From contig JASPKZ010003432.1 of the NCBI GenBank assembly GCA_030220185.1, positions 1,612,001 to 1,676,000 on the forward strand: a DNA stretch of 64,000 nucleotides. Reading direction: 5' to 3'. The translations under genes and the position numbers were made by a program. The DNA is from Diploptera punctata (Eukaryota; Arthropoda; Insecta; Blattodea; Blaberidae). This document shows, one piece after another, positions 11,550-22,841 of the stretch (position 1 is its first letter; the number at the start of each line of letters is the position of its first letter). A model generated the notes under the pieces. That model was not told the origin of the DNA. It was given only the letters and a program-made list of their open reading frames with translations, and searched no databases.

Positions 11550-12280
11550 CAAATCTGGTTGGCATATAGACCATGCGGAAAACAAACTAGAATTATTTTG
11601 CGAAAACAGAATTTGCATGGAAGAATACCCCTTATCAAACCACACATCTATAGAATCAAGAGAAAGAAAAGATTCATCTTCCACGAAGAACATGGACATA
11701 ATAATTTCGACTCCTAGAAAACGTTAAACTTTACAGGAGGGAGTAAATATATTTTTTGATTCGGATGAGAGAGTTGATATATGGAGAATACCTATTACAG
11801 AAATGAAACCTCGATTTAAAACCCACTGTTAAGCATGGTGGCGGTTGTGTAATCGTTCGGAGTTGTTTTTCAGCCAATGAACTTACAAATCCTGTTTCGA
11901 TGGATCATAAGGTGTACTTTGGGATTCTCAAAAAAAATTGAAAGATAGTGCTCGAAATCTTGGCCTTTTGGACAGTTTTCAACATTGTCAGGACAATGAT
12001 CTAAATCATTTGGTACATAAGATGAGGTTCAATTGCTCCAAAGTTTTTAAAATACCCCCAAATTTCCCAGATTTTAATATCATCGAGAATTTGAGGCATT
12101 AGTTAGAAGTAGAAGTGAGGAAACATATATTAGTACATTAAACAAAACAAAAAGTGTTGCAAGAAGAACGGAGAAAAATAACTCACAATTATTGTGGAAA
12201 ATTAGTGAGATCCATTCATTGTCTTCGAAAAGTATAATTAAAAACAATGGATATCTGACAAGGTATTATTTTTTTAATTG
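11550..12280 (+). pseudogene. Tc1-like transposase relic
   Basis: Decayed plus-strand frames give, in order: HGRIPLIKPHI, KRKKRFIFHEEHGH, FDSDERVDIWRIP, MKPRFK, VKHGGGCVIVRSCFSANE, DHKVYFGILKKN, LDSFQHCQDND (second catalytic Asp), FPDFNIIENL (third catalytic position), and a terminal IKNNGYLTRY. This is the order of Tc1 transposases of the DDE/IS630 superfamily. Multiple frameshifts and stops kill it. The N-terminal helix-turn-helix part is poorly preserved and TIRs were not located. Confidence 0.83.
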
Positions 12281-12619
12281 TTATATTCGTACACAAATGT
12301 CAATAAAATAAATGCATACATTCTATTTGGACCACATACCAGGAGATCAAAATATACATTTATTTGTTTTCTCTCAATTTATAAATTGTTTGACCATTTG
12401 GATACTTTGTGACAGTTGGTATATTTAGGTTAAGAAATAACATAAATAGACACAAAATTCTTCTGTAACAAAAGGAAATAAATATTATATTCAAGTGTCT
12501 TTAGACTCACTATAATTATAAATATGTATGTACGTATTTATTCATTGAACTACTGTTAATCCATGACTTGGTGGTAGCTATATATGTAGCCTATATATAA
12601 ACCTGTGATATTAAAATAG

Positions 12620-12835
12620 TTTGATTGGGATGGGCAGGAAATATCCAGATAATGGATGATAGTTGAAAGATAATTATTGACCATCCAGATGGAAAAAGAA
12701 ACGTTGGAAGACCTAAACCTAGATAGGTGGTTGGAGTTTTGGAATATGTCCAGAGACTTAAATAGAGAGGTCTGGAGGAGAGTTCTTAGGGAGGTGTCAC
12801 CGGGTTGTTACGCCAAATATGATGATATGATATAG
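12620..12835 (+). mobile_element. LINE 3' end, RT C-terminal tail
   Basis: Frames read LGWAGNIQ-like, HPDGKRNVGRPKP, then VWRRVLREVS and a short GATGATATGAT end. Frameshifted relic. Confidence 0.55.
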
Positions 12836-13490
12836 CCTGTAGCCTAACCCTGTGTTATACTGTAGTAACTTGAATATCTAAGTGAGATAAAAAAATCAAG
12901 GGCAAATGAAACAAATTAACTTACAAATACAAAATAATCCTATTACATACCAAGAACTGTAAGTGATATTTATCTGGTCGATAATACAGTTTTGGGGAAA
13001 ACGAAGCTCGAAAGGCTGAGGCTTTTCAAACATTGGAGATCCGATAAGTCACAGTTTGCGGTTAATTTTAGAGATTAAAATACTTGAAAAAATATTAATA
13101 CTTGAAAAAAAAAATATACTTGCACTACTTGAAAAAAAAACAATAAATCAAATTTCCATTTCTAAATTTTGCAATATAGAATCATTAATTCAAGTAGCAG
13201 ATTGCTTGATTGCTAGGATATTTGTTTATGTATCAGAATTTAATATTTGAATGTTTGATAGTTATCAACTGATAGGTCTACTATAAGTAATTCAGAACTC
13301 ACAACTGGCACTTAGAGGTAACTTATTTCAGATCAATCCAATAGGATAACTGTATTTCAGATCAGTTGAAGCCTTGTTCCCAAGACAAAACATGGATTGC
13401 AAATTAACTTACACTGGCAAATATGTGTTAGCAACGATTAACATACATATTGCATAAACATATTTAACAAATTATTAAGGAAATAACAAA
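12836..13490. other. No recognised feature
   Basis: A-rich sequence with runs of A (13090-13145). The open frame over 13056-13250 is low-complexity and not credible as a gene. Confidence 0.35.
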
Positions 13491-13494
13491 CTGT

Positions 13495-13965
13495 AAAAAA
13501 ACTTAAATAATAACTAATTGACCAAAACAATGATGACAATGAAAAGTATGAAGTTACAATCATAAACATAAACTAATTAGAAAAATTAATACTCTAAAAA
13601 TCATAAATATTAACTAAATGAAGTCTGAACAATCACGACAATGTAAAGAATTAAGTTATTATCGCTTCACTATAATGGTGTCGGGTGCCGCGCGACAATG
13701 CTTGACAATGATTAACATGCGGAATTATTATAGTGGCGGTAGTCGGCATCTTTGTATTTAATTACATACAACAGCTGCGGGGAAACAAAGCGAGTCGCTG
13801 GACAATCATCGTAGTGAGGCTATAATACAAACAAAACAACGTTAAAAAATTAATAGGTAAATAATGCGCTAAAAATTAACAACGGACCCCTAAAAATCTT
13901 AAATAATAGCTAAATGAAGTCCAAACAATGACAATGAAAAGAATGAAATTACAAACATGAATATA
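13495..13965. repeat. Three degenerate direct repeats of about 70 bp
   Basis: Related units begin near 13497, 13590 and 13887 (CTTAAATAATAACTAATTGA, AATCATAAATATTAACTAAA, AATCTTAAATAATAGCTAAA). Each is followed by GAAGT/CAAAACAATGACAATG-type sequence. The second and third are separated by an unrelated GC-richer stretch. Confidence 0.6.
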
Positions 13966-13980
13966 TTTAATAAATTAATA

Positions 13981-14014
<34 letters not shown>
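13981..14014. repeat. (TA)n microsatellite
   Basis: About 34 bp, adjoining a SINE-like element. Confidence 0.95.
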
Positions 14015-14019
<5 letters not shown>

Positions 14020-14343
14020 TTCCACTTTTGTTAGGCGTAATGCTTGGCCGAGAGATGACATGACTCTTATTGGAGATCAAGGTTTGTGATATAAAAGGAT
14101 GCCGACTGACCAGGCCTGTCGCACCATCACAGTAGCATGAACTGTGAGTTGAAACAAACTTGATGGATTGAGTACCGGCACGGAGAAGTGGTATAAATAA
14201 GTTTTTATTATGGGAAAACGGGAGAAACTCCAAGAAAAATCTGTCCGTCTCCGATTCGTTTACCATGAACTCCATGGAAAGACCGAGACAAGAAGTCAGG
14301 ACACAGAAGTGGAAAACGAGCGACTTAACCACTTGCGCTACAG
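14020..14343 (-). repeat. Putative tRNA-derived SINE, family H
   Basis: On the minus strand GGTTCTGTAGCGCAAGTGGT resembles an A-box region with the usual 'TAGCGCAAGTGGTTAAG' layout. The copy lies between two (TA)n tracts. No second copy is in the window, so the assignment is weak. Confidence 0.4.
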
Positions 14344-14345
14344 AA

Positions 14346-14347
14346 CC

Positions 14348-14401
<54 letters not shown>
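14346..14401. repeat. (TA)n microsatellite
   Basis: About 55 bp of TA, directly 5' of a SINE-A copy. Confidence 0.95.
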
Positions 14402-14404
14402 GGT

Positions 14405-14722
14405 AAGTGTCCACCACTGTGGTCTCGAGGTGGCGTGCTGCATTCTCACGTAGCGGGTCCGTGTTCGATTCTCGGTCGGGACAGGATCCTGGGTGAGGGG
14501 TTTTCAGGGGTTTTCGTCATCTATAAGACAAATGTCAGGAGGCTTAGGGCCCAACGGTCCCCGAAAATCATCCGGTCATCATCACCATCCTTAACCGGTA
14601 TGGAAAGCAACGAAAAGCTACCACACTATAATACCCTAGTAACGCTGCAAAGCATAGCATGAAAATGCTATGATTGCAGTGAAATACCTGCCCTAGGGCA
14701 GAATTACTATGGATGGATGGAT
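14405..14722 (+). repeat. SINE family A
   Basis: tRNA-derived head CACTGTGGTCTCGAGGTGGC, a B-box region GTGTTCGATTCTCGGTCGGG, then body AAGACAAATGTCAGGAGGCT. The 3' end has CATGAAAATGCTATGATTGC and the terminal GCAGAATTACTATGGATGGA. Other copies: 18166, 18552, 21877, 22635, 36315, 43110 and 44342. Confidence 0.88.
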
Positions 14723-14724
14723 TT

Positions 14725-14760
14725 ATGTGTGTGTGTGTGTGCGTGCGCGCGCACACACAT
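14725..14760. repeat. (GT)n-(GC)n-(AC)n alternating purine/pyrimidine tract
   Basis: GT repeats pass through GCGTGCGCGCGC into ACACACAT, giving one partly palindromic alternating tract, a sequence type able to adopt Z-DNA or a cruciform. Confidence 0.9.
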
Positions 14761-15039
14761 AATAAAATATCTTTAAAACGTAAAAAAAAATCATGTAGGA
14801 CTTTAGAATAAATTGGATTTTAATTAACCAATTAGGCGTATAAAAATCTACATTTAAAAGTTATGGAAGTTAAGAAATATTACGTTGTTCTTTGCCTCAG
14901 TTTACCTCTCCTTTTGTCTCTAGTCTACATTGTATTCTCCACGCTGCAGGCCTTATACAGATATGACTTGACGGAAGAGGATTTTAACTCTGAAATCACA
15001 TAGGCCTACATAAATTTTGGCCACACAAGATATTAACAG

Positions 15040-15295
15040 TCTCCTTGGATAACTGATCAGCTCATTTCGAATTCATACTAAACAAGGTCAATATGGTACG
15101 AATGATTACGATGTCAGATGATGTTCGAGAACTAGGCCTACTTCGACCATTAACTTTCCTGATATTTATCTCACAAATGAAGAAAATCCTAAAAAAAAAA
15201 ATCATCCAGGAAATTTGTCCCGGTCAGGGATCGAAGCAGGGTCCGCTATGTCTAAAGTAAGGACATTACCACTAGATCACACAGATAGACATGAT
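15040..15295 (-). repeat. SINE family G, copy 1
   Basis: On the minus strand a tRNA-like ATCTAGTGGTAATGTCC head is followed by an eroded B box (GCTTCGATCCCTGACCGGG), then a diverged body. It aligns with 17145-17395 (shared GATCAGCTCA and a TGAGATAAA/TTGCC-type region). Confidence 0.5.
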
Positions 15296-15394
15296 ACTAA
15301 ACGGAAGGCTATTTAATTAAACATAATAAAATACGAGTAACTTACGGATTTTACTCAGTCAATATAACCTAAAGGAACAGTAATAGGCTAAGTA

Positions 15395-16190
15395 GAGTCT
15401 GGATGTTAGGCACTTAAAAATCCAAAATAGGCCAGCAAAAAGGCACTAAAATCATTAATATAGGCACTAAAAATTGAAAATAGGCTCTTACAAAAAATGG
15501 ACTACAACATAAATTTTACAGCCTTACATACATACTACAAACATATGCTATCAATAGCATACGAAGATATCAGAGATGATTTTGGAGCTTGTTTTGCCTT
15601 TTTACAAAGAGCATACGTATAAACGGTGCAGTATGTACGTGCTGCGAAACATGACACTTCTTCGCACAATTCACTGAAATTTTACACTCCTTGCAAAACA
15701 ATATTGAACTGTTACTTGAAAATATTTCCGCACCAAATTCTTTCACGAAATTGATCAGTTTGTCTCACTGTTTATTGTTGTCCGTTCTTTAGACATCATA
15801 AAAAAACTCTTCTAAAGGGGGGGGGAAATCCACATACACTTGTCGCACCACTTTGTCTTTGAAGCACCTGTCTGTGAACGAGGATTACAGACTGAATTCA
15901 GTGTTACCAACATCAGAAATAATATTGCCAGTCACTTAAAGGTTTCTATGCAATGATATGTGTAATGAAGTTTGTCTATTTCAATTAATTTAATTGAAAT
16001 ACTAAGTTAATTTCGAGAAAAAATGGCAAATGGGCATTTATAGGCATTGTAAGCTGAAATAGGCATTTATAGGCAAAATTAACTTAATGGAAGACAACTC
16101 TAGGGTTGTTCGTACGAACTTATATGAAGTCACTTTTACAATATTTATAATGAATAACTGTAGGCATTTTCCCTAACATCCGGTCTCTAG
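15395..16190 (-). mobile_element. hAT-like DNA transposon relic with BED-type zinc-finger fragment
   Basis: The ends CTGGATGTTAGGCACTT and (reverse complement) CCGGATGTTAGGGAAAA are similar inverted termini about 790 bp apart. Inside, the minus strand reads FVKEFGAEIFSSNSSILFCK, then ECKISVNCAKKCHVSQH, a CxxC...H layout like BED/CGGBP-type N-termini of insect hAT transposases. The catalytic domain is missing, so it is non-autonomous. Confidence 0.5.
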
Positions 16191-16270
16191 TAATAAGTTA
16201 TACTGGCATTTTCAAATTGAAATCAGCAACATTTGTTTACATATACACCAATAGTAAAATATCGTAAATA

Positions 16271-16540
16271 CAGGGACACGCCATAGCACAGTTGGTTAAG
16301 GCTATACGATACAAGTCGGAAGAACCAGGTTTCGAGAACCGGTAGGTCTAAACCTTCCAGCGGCACTACGAACCTACGGTCGACTCAGGTTCTAATGGAA
16401 ATGAGTACCAGACGCTTGTTCTGAGGAAAAAACGGGCATCATAGGGCTGATATCTGGTGCCGATTGCCTAGAAAGGTGGGAGGTTCAATCTCCTACTACC
16501 CCAATGGCCTCCTGAGGCCTGTACAGTAGAAGTCATTTAC
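16271..16540 (+). repeat. SINE family B, first unit of a head-to-tail pair
   Basis: Head CGCCATAGCACAGTTGGTTA, a GTCGACTCAGGTTCTAATGG body, CAGACGCTTGTTCTGAGG, and GCCGATTGCCTAGAAAGGTG. It ends GCCTCCTGAGGCCTGTACAG. It aligns with 50035-50352. Confidence 0.75.
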
Positions 16541-16842
16541 CTTTGGAGCGAGCCATAGCAAAGTTGGTTAAAGCAATACGCTACAAGTGGGAAGGTCGGC
16601 GGTTCGAGTCCCGGTAGGGTCAGGTTTTTTAAACTGGCCTACATATTTTGGCGGTATCATGACCCTAGATTCGACTCAGCCTCTAACGGAAATTAGTACC
16701 CAGTGCTTGTTCTGGGGATAAAGCCGTCTGTCACGCAGACCTGACAACCTGACTGACATCTTTTGTCGATTGTCTTAAAATATGAGACCTTAATCCCTAT
16801 AACGCCTAGGGACTCCTGAGGTCTGCAGTGGATTACTTTTTA
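16541..16842 (+). repeat. SINE family B, second unit of the pair
   Basis: Begins GAGCGAGCCATAGCAAAGTT directly after the first unit. B box GGCGGTTCGAGTCCCGG intact; ends GGGACTCCTGAGGTCTGCAG. The two units differ at many positions, so this is not a recent duplication. Confidence 0.75.
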
Positions 16843-17144
16843 TCATAAAATACAGTATGCAATATAATTTATTGCAGTTAAAATTTCTAATTCAATAAAG
16901 AATGGCTAATAATGAGCTAACTGTTGGTTTTTACTGTTAAATTCGTATAGCTTGTTTCTGAAAAAAAAAGAGATAATACCCCAAAATACTAGACCATATC
17001 TCACTAAAATATCCACGACATAATTAATTCGTAGAAATGTTTTTACTAAGTTTCTCACGGACTTACGAGAACGTGACGAGTGAGGAGAGAATTTTGAACT
17101 CTAGATCACATTCAAACTTTTTAACTACACAAAAAAATGGAGAG

Positions 17145-17395
17145 CTTCTCCTGATGGGTGATCAGCTCAATTTCAGGGCTACCTTCATGACAATACTGAT
17201 ATAATAATTATGATGACTAAATGGTATTCGGGGATTATTTTGACCTTAATATTTTCCAACATTTGCCATACAGGCGAGGAAAACTTCGAATAAATATAAT
17301 CACTCAGGAAGATTCTCACGGATTAAATCCGGACCCGTTGAGACTGAGATAACACCGTTACTCGAAGACTATACCGCTGAAGCATTTCAAAATTT
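17145..17395 (-). repeat. SINE family G, copy 2
   Basis: The same minus-strand layout as 15040-15295, with a tRNA-like end near 17390 and an eroded GGTCCGGATTTAATCCGTG box. Confidence 0.5.
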
Positions 17396-17839
17396 GTTTA
17401 TACAAAATGTGGTAGTCTATAAACTTATTGATGTAAAATTCTTGTATTATTTGATTAGGACTACCCTTTTTATAAGGAAACAACTTTTTAAATAAAAATA
17501 TAAGTGAACTTTCTTACTGCCTTGTTAAATATGGATTAAACAATAAGGGCTATCATTAAGATAATTCATATCGATGAGAACTGATTTGTGTTTTTGATAA
17601 CTAACAGCGGTATGACAGCCATGATGGTTCCAATGTTCCTGCTGTTTAGAATAGATCTGCCCCTGACAGGTAAGCATCCCCTCAATACTATGGCTAATCT
17701 CTTTAACGTGACGTCAAAACAATGCCATTGTAAGAGGCAAACTGGGGAGAAATCTTACTTTTGTTTTGTTGTCATGCTATTTTTGTTGTATAAAATTAAG
17801 ATCTTAGTATTCAAATATTAAATTGTCTCAAAAAATGTT

Positions 17840-17945
17840 AAACTAAAAAATACGTAAAATAATTATTCTTCCAGTTATTTTATGTGGATGCAAAACATAG
17901 TCTCTTACTTTGTGAGAGGAGAATATTAAGAGATATAGCATTTAG
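17840..17945 (+). mobile_element. LINE RT fragment
   Basis: Frames give VILPVILCGCKT then LTL-EEN, matching the LPVLLYGCETW..T-type block that precedes the C-terminal tail of LINE-B-like elements (compare 47150-47220). Confidence 0.5.
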
Positions 17946-18165
17946 AGGTGGAAAAATTGAGGCTCAATGAAGACATTTATATTATTATAATGAGAACTTT
18001 AATACGGTATCCCAGTTTTCAATTATATTATACATACAGAGTGAATCCAAACTCAACCGACAAATTTTCACAAGCTGTTCAACGATGTTCGCTGAATATT
18101 TTTTATATAAAAAACTGTACTTGGTTGATTGTGTAGTTTTATTATTTATATACATATATATATAT

Positions 18166-18426
18166 ATCCATAGTAATTCTGCCCGAAGGCAGGTCCTTCA
18201 CTGCAATCTTAGCATTTTCATGCTATGCTTGCAGCTTTACTAGGGAATTGCAGGTGTGGTAGCTTCCCGTTGTTTTCCACACCGGTGAAGGATGACCGTT
18301 TGGGCCTTAAAGTTTTCTTGATATTTGTCTTACAGGTGAGGAAAAGACCCCGATAAAAACCTCACCCAGAAAAAATGCCCCGACCGGGGATCGAACCCGA
18401 GCCTGCTGCGTGACAAGGCAGCAGTA
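18166..18426 (-). repeat. SINE family A, lacking the extreme 5' head
   Basis: The minus strand runs from TGCTGCCTTGTCACGCAGCA, GGGTTCGATCCCCGGTCGGG to GCAGAATTACTATGGATATA. The first ~20 bp (CTGTGGTCTCGAGG) are missing. TA repeats lie at both ends. Confidence 0.85.
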
Positions 18427-18551
18427 TATATATATATTAGAAGTGTAGAAGTGTAGATAATCAAAAACTGTAGGATAAGAGTGAATTTATATTTCATAAC
18501 TTCATAATTCTATCTATTTACGAGATGTTATTATTCAACCTAATATAATTA

Positions 18552-18868
18552 TGATGTCCACCGCTGTGGTCTCGAGGTAGCGTGCTGCTTTGTCACGCAG
18601 CGGGCCCGGATTCGATTTCCGGTCGGGACAGGCTCCTGGGTGAGGTTTTTTCGAGTTTTTCCTCATCTGTAAGACAAATGTCAGGAAACTTAGGGTCCAA
18701 CGGTTCCCGAAAATCATCCTTCTTATCATTATCATCATCCTTCACCGGTATGGAAAGCAACGGGAAGCTACCACACTTATAATTCCCTAGTAAAGCTGCA
18801 AAGCATAGCACGAAAATGCTATGATTGCTGTGAAAGAACTGCCCTCGGGCAGAATTACTATGGATTGA
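18552..18868 (+). repeat. SINE family A
   Basis: Head CCACCGCTGTGGTCTCGAGG, B box GGATTCGATTTCCGGTCGGG, end GCAGAATTACTATGGATTGA. It lies about 130 bp from an opposite-strand copy, giving an inverted pair. Confidence 0.88.
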
Positions 18869-19084
18869 TCATTATGATGTGATATAAATTTATTTCAATC
18901 TGATTTTTATTCAAAAGCCAGGTTCAACTTTAAATTCCTGTAAACAAATCATTAAGCTACGATCGTAATGTTTAGTCAAACAATCAATCAGCAGAGACAA
19001 GTTAAATATTGTGTTTCAAACATGTCAAACATGATATTTAAATCAAAGCATTGAAAGCATAGTGTCTAAAAATTGACGCCTTAC

Positions 19085-19385
19085 TTAACGAACTATATAC
19101 ATTGTTCGTAGTATACTTTAAGGACAGTAGTTTTACTTCTCGCTAGAGGTAGATAATATGTAATATTTCGGTATAGTTATTTAGGTTAGCAACCCCAAAA
19201 TTTAGGAAATTTAACTTTCAATCATGGTCAACATTGCTGCAAGCATGTCAGAACGTACTATCGTGAAAAAAAGATGTACGTATAATGAGAACCAAGCTAT
19301 TGCATATCATTGTGCAAATATAAATGTTTTACAAACAACAGCCCAACAAAAAGAGTGGAGTGAGATAATATTATAAAGTTTTACA
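19085..19385 (+). repeat. Repeat R1, copy 2, with a 50-codon ORF
   Basis: Positions 19090-19230 align with the reverse complement of 1-140. An ATG at 19224 opens a 50-codon frame (begins MVNIAASMSERTIVKKR, ends TTAQQKEWSEIIL). It could be the N-terminus of an unidentified element protein or chance. No known domain recognised. Confidence 0.45.
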
Positions 19386-19879
19386 GAAAAGAAAAGAAAA
19401 AATAGATAAAACTAAGTTTATCATTTCTAAAAAAGTTGATACATTATTTATATAAAAATATACTTTTCGCCAACATCGGATTCGAGAGGTCATCTTGCCA
19501 CTCAGAACGTAAATCCACAGTTTTGAAGTAAACTGTATAAAACGGTGGAGTATGATAGACTGTCCTTGATTAATCTGGCTAATTTTTTATAGTAGTTAAG
19601 AGGAAGGATACGGAAACTTAGACGCATCCCATACTGCGCCCGAAGGTAAGGGGAGGAAAGAGAGGTAACAAAATACTATGCAACGAGTGTGTTCATAAAC
19701 TTCACTCAGGCATGCACAGTTCAATACTATGATCTCCGTTGCTCATTACTGAGTAATTTATTATCTTCATACTGTATTGGTCTAAATCAACTACATTTGG
19801 ATTTGTTTACTCGGAATATGGTTGTTTCCAAATTATACAGTTACATTGTTTAAAGCAATGATTAAAAATGTCCACCACC

Positions 19880-20765
19880 ATCATCACAACAAACTTCACA
19901 TCGAGATCTCATGGATTCGCTCTTAACATCCCAGGAGATTGACGAGCATCATCAGCGACGGCTACAGTCCTAGTAAACAAATCCATACACGTTTCGACTG
20001 GAGTCACGTATACCTGGCTCTTCACGTGGTCACAGAAGAAAACATGCATGGGTGTCAGATATTATGTCTGTGCTGACCATAGAATATGACCAACACGATC
20101 AACCCATCTCTACTCAAACTGTCCATCAAGGTATTCCTAACATTCATTGTAAACTATGTTGGCGCCCCAACATGTTGAAACCAAGTAAGTCTGCGGATTA
20201 TCAGTCGACACATTTTCCAAAAAAAAAAAAATGTGGAGGACACGTTGAAGGAACTTTTGTAGACTACTCCAATTAGCCTATATCGGGTAGTACATAAGGC
20301 ACAATCACATGATCGTTAACGATAACAGACAGAGTAGGCCCTATTCACAAAGGGTGTCGGTTGGTAAGACTAGGTGCACATATCATACGATATCGTATAT
20401 GAATTTTCATACTCCCTAATATGCTATTCTTACTGCTGAATATGCATTCTTTAGTAAATATTTGCTTGTCTGAGTGCAATGTCACAACAGGAAAATTTAA
20501 GTTGCCATCACATCGCTCTAAGGACCAATTAGCAAACTGCACTCGACGAGGAAAGTCTACTGAATGCAACGCCTGAATCTTCATTGGATGTTACGGATGA
20601 AAATACTGCTCATGTAAGACCCTTGGCTTATATTCACCTCTTGTGCAATACGACGATTACTGCTTGCAGGGTTGTCAAACGGCGCATTTACAATATCCTC
20701 TTCAACATCGGGAGTTCTTCCTCTCACGGCCAGCTCTGCTCAGTGTCGTTGTGCTATTGAATATT
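19880..20765 (-). pseudogene. DDE transposase relic (IS630/mariner superfamily, DUF4817-associated type)
   Basis: From high to low coordinate the minus strand reads: GRTPDVEEDIVNAPFDNPAS, SNRRIAQEVNISQ (helix-turn-helix), FPRRVQFANWSLERC, LNFPVVTLHSDKQIFTKECI (first catalytic Asp in SDK, usually SDEA), TWFQHVGAPT (second block, where QHDGAP has become QHVGAP), a WSARSP-like block, then CDHVKSQVYVTPVETCMDLF. These are the successive blocks of the transposases that follow DUF4817 domains in insects. The Asp-to-Val change plus frameshifts mean it is inactive. The N-terminal DUF4817 portion was not seen above 20765. Confidence 0.8.
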
Positions 20766-20769
20766 TAAT

Positions 20770-21535
20770 ATTCATTTTTTCTCGTATGACTTTATTTCTT
20801 AAAAAGCGTATAATGAACTAGTTCGTATAGAATATTGAAGTTATTGAGTTCATTTCAATATAAAATATGAATAAAAGTAATAGGCATATGCCCAAAATAT
20901 GTGGCAAAATAAATGTATCAGTGCATGTACATAGGCCTACTGTTATATCCATTTGCATTATTAGGGCCTACTTGTAATAATAAAAAATAATGACGTTTCC
21001 ATTAGTACTGGAAATTGTCAAAATGAAATCTAAAATGTATCACAACTATTAAAAATACGTTTATGTTATGTGAAATTATTTATTTTTATTTAGCCTTGTA
21101 ATTGAATGAGGACTGATGATATGAAAATTATTATTTATTTCATCTAATCTCTATTAATGTCCTTGCTTGTTTATTTGCAAGATTATTTATTAATTAGGTT
21201 TGCTTGGATTTATATGCATATGTTGGCGAAAGACGACTCAGCTTGTGTGAATATTGCAATACAGGTAGAATAATTTTCCGCATTTTTATAAAACCATAAA
21301 GTAAATACAATTAAATGAGACATAATATAAAATTTAAAAAAAGTAAAACGAAACAGAAAAAAATAGAACAGACTGAATGTACTCATGTTGCCTATTAGTT
21401 GTCTTTTTAGGCGATGTGCCAACTACACGAGACACGCTGATATTTGTAGGGAAATAAGCTTAACTAAATTAGCTTGTTAAGAAACTCCCGCTATGGAGCA
21501 CCCTTATCCCCACATGGAGATGTACGGATGTAGCA
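20770..21535. other. No recognised feature
   Basis: AT-rich sequence without element signatures. Confidence 0.35.
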
Positions 21536-21539
21536 ACTA

Positions 21540-21540
<1 letters not shown>

Positions 21541-21608
<68 letters not shown>
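21541..21608. repeat. (CTA)n microsatellite
   Basis: About 22 perfect CTA units, the only long tract of this unit in the window. Confidence 0.95.
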
Positions 21609-21609
<1 letters not shown>

Positions 21610-21833
21610 GTAACTCTCCGCTGCAGTACTAACACCCTACTGTGCCTGGAGACAACACATAAAATTAAACATAATAAAAAGTATTATTAAGCATGATATT
21701 TATGAAGATAATATTAATTCAAGAATTAATACAATTAGGGCAAAAATATCTCAAACAGTTTCTATGGGATAAAGATATTACAATAACAAAAATTACCATT
21801 CATAATGCAATTGTCAAAATATAATAACATATG

Positions 21834-21835
<2 letters not shown>

Positions 21836-21878
<43 letters not shown>

Positions 21879-22195
21879 ATCCATAGTAATTCTGACCGAG
21901 GGCAGGTTTTTCACTGCAATCATAGCATTTTCATGCTATGTTCTGCAGCTTTACTAGGGAACGTTGGGTGTGGTAGCTTCCCGTTGCTTTCCACACCGTA
22001 AAGGATGATGATAATGATAGGGATGATGTTGATGGCCGGATGATTTTCAGGGACCGTTGTGCCCTAACCTTCCTGACATTTGTCTTAAAGGTGAGAAAAA
22101 AACCGAAAAAAACCTCACCTAGGAGCCCGTCCCGGCCGGGAATCGAATCCGGGCCCGCTGTGTGACAAGGCATCACGTTACCTCGAGACTATAAC
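21836..22195 (-). repeat. (TA)n tract followed by SINE family A
   Basis: TA repeats at 21836-21876 abut the 3' end of a minus-strand SINE-A (ATCCATAGTAATTCTGACCG). The SINE's B box is GGATTCGATTCCCGGCCGGG and its head is near 22190. Confidence 0.88.
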
Positions 22196-22299
22196 ATTTG
22201 AAAGAAAGAACAATATTCATATTACATTCAACAGATATGAACTTATGGCGATGATCAACAAGGATTTTGGGGGAAAAGGAAAATACAAATTGTAGAAAT

Positions 22300-22480
22300 T
22301 ATTAAAACAACATAATTAAGATGTTTTGGACATACGAAAGGATAACGAAAGTCAGATTACCAAGAAGATTCATGAATGGTATCCGACAGGAAAAAGGTAC
22401 AAGAAGTAGTCAGAACAATGCAAGAAAGAGGCTTGGAGGAAGGGGCATGGAAAAATAGATAGGAATTGGGATTGATTATA
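22300..22480 (+). mobile_element. LINE 3' tail fragment
   Basis: Frames give RCFGHTKG, ESRLPRRFMN-like, RQEKGTRSSQNNARKRLGG and EGAWKNR. Diverged relic of an RT C-terminal tail. Confidence 0.45.
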
Positions 22481-22634
22481 TATTTTTGAAATGGGCACAG
22501 GAAGATATCAAAGACATTATAAAACCCGAGAATAAATCAATAAAATGCTATAAGTTTTAGTTAGTTTTAAAAATGTATCACGAACTAACCTCTATCACCA
22601 AGTAAACTATTTTTCTTACTAATTTTATAATATT

Positions 22635-22810
22635 ATAATGTCCACCGCTATGGTCTCGACGTAGCGTGCTGCCTTGCCACGCAGCGGGCCCGGGTTCGAT
22701 CCCCGGTCGGGGCAGTTTTTCTGGGTGAGGATTTTATCGGTTTTTTTTTCTCATCTGTAAGACACATGTCAGGAAAACTAAGGCCCAAACAGTCCCCGAA
22801 ATCATATGGC

Positions 22811-22841
<31 letters not shown>

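Noticed and set aside
13967..14662. ORFs of 150-160 codons on both strands
   Set aside because: Formed by (TA)n tracts joined to SINE sequence; YIYIYI runs are repeat translations.
20052..20276. Plus-strand 74-codon ORF
   Set aside because: Antisense to the DDE transposase relic, which explains the sequence better.
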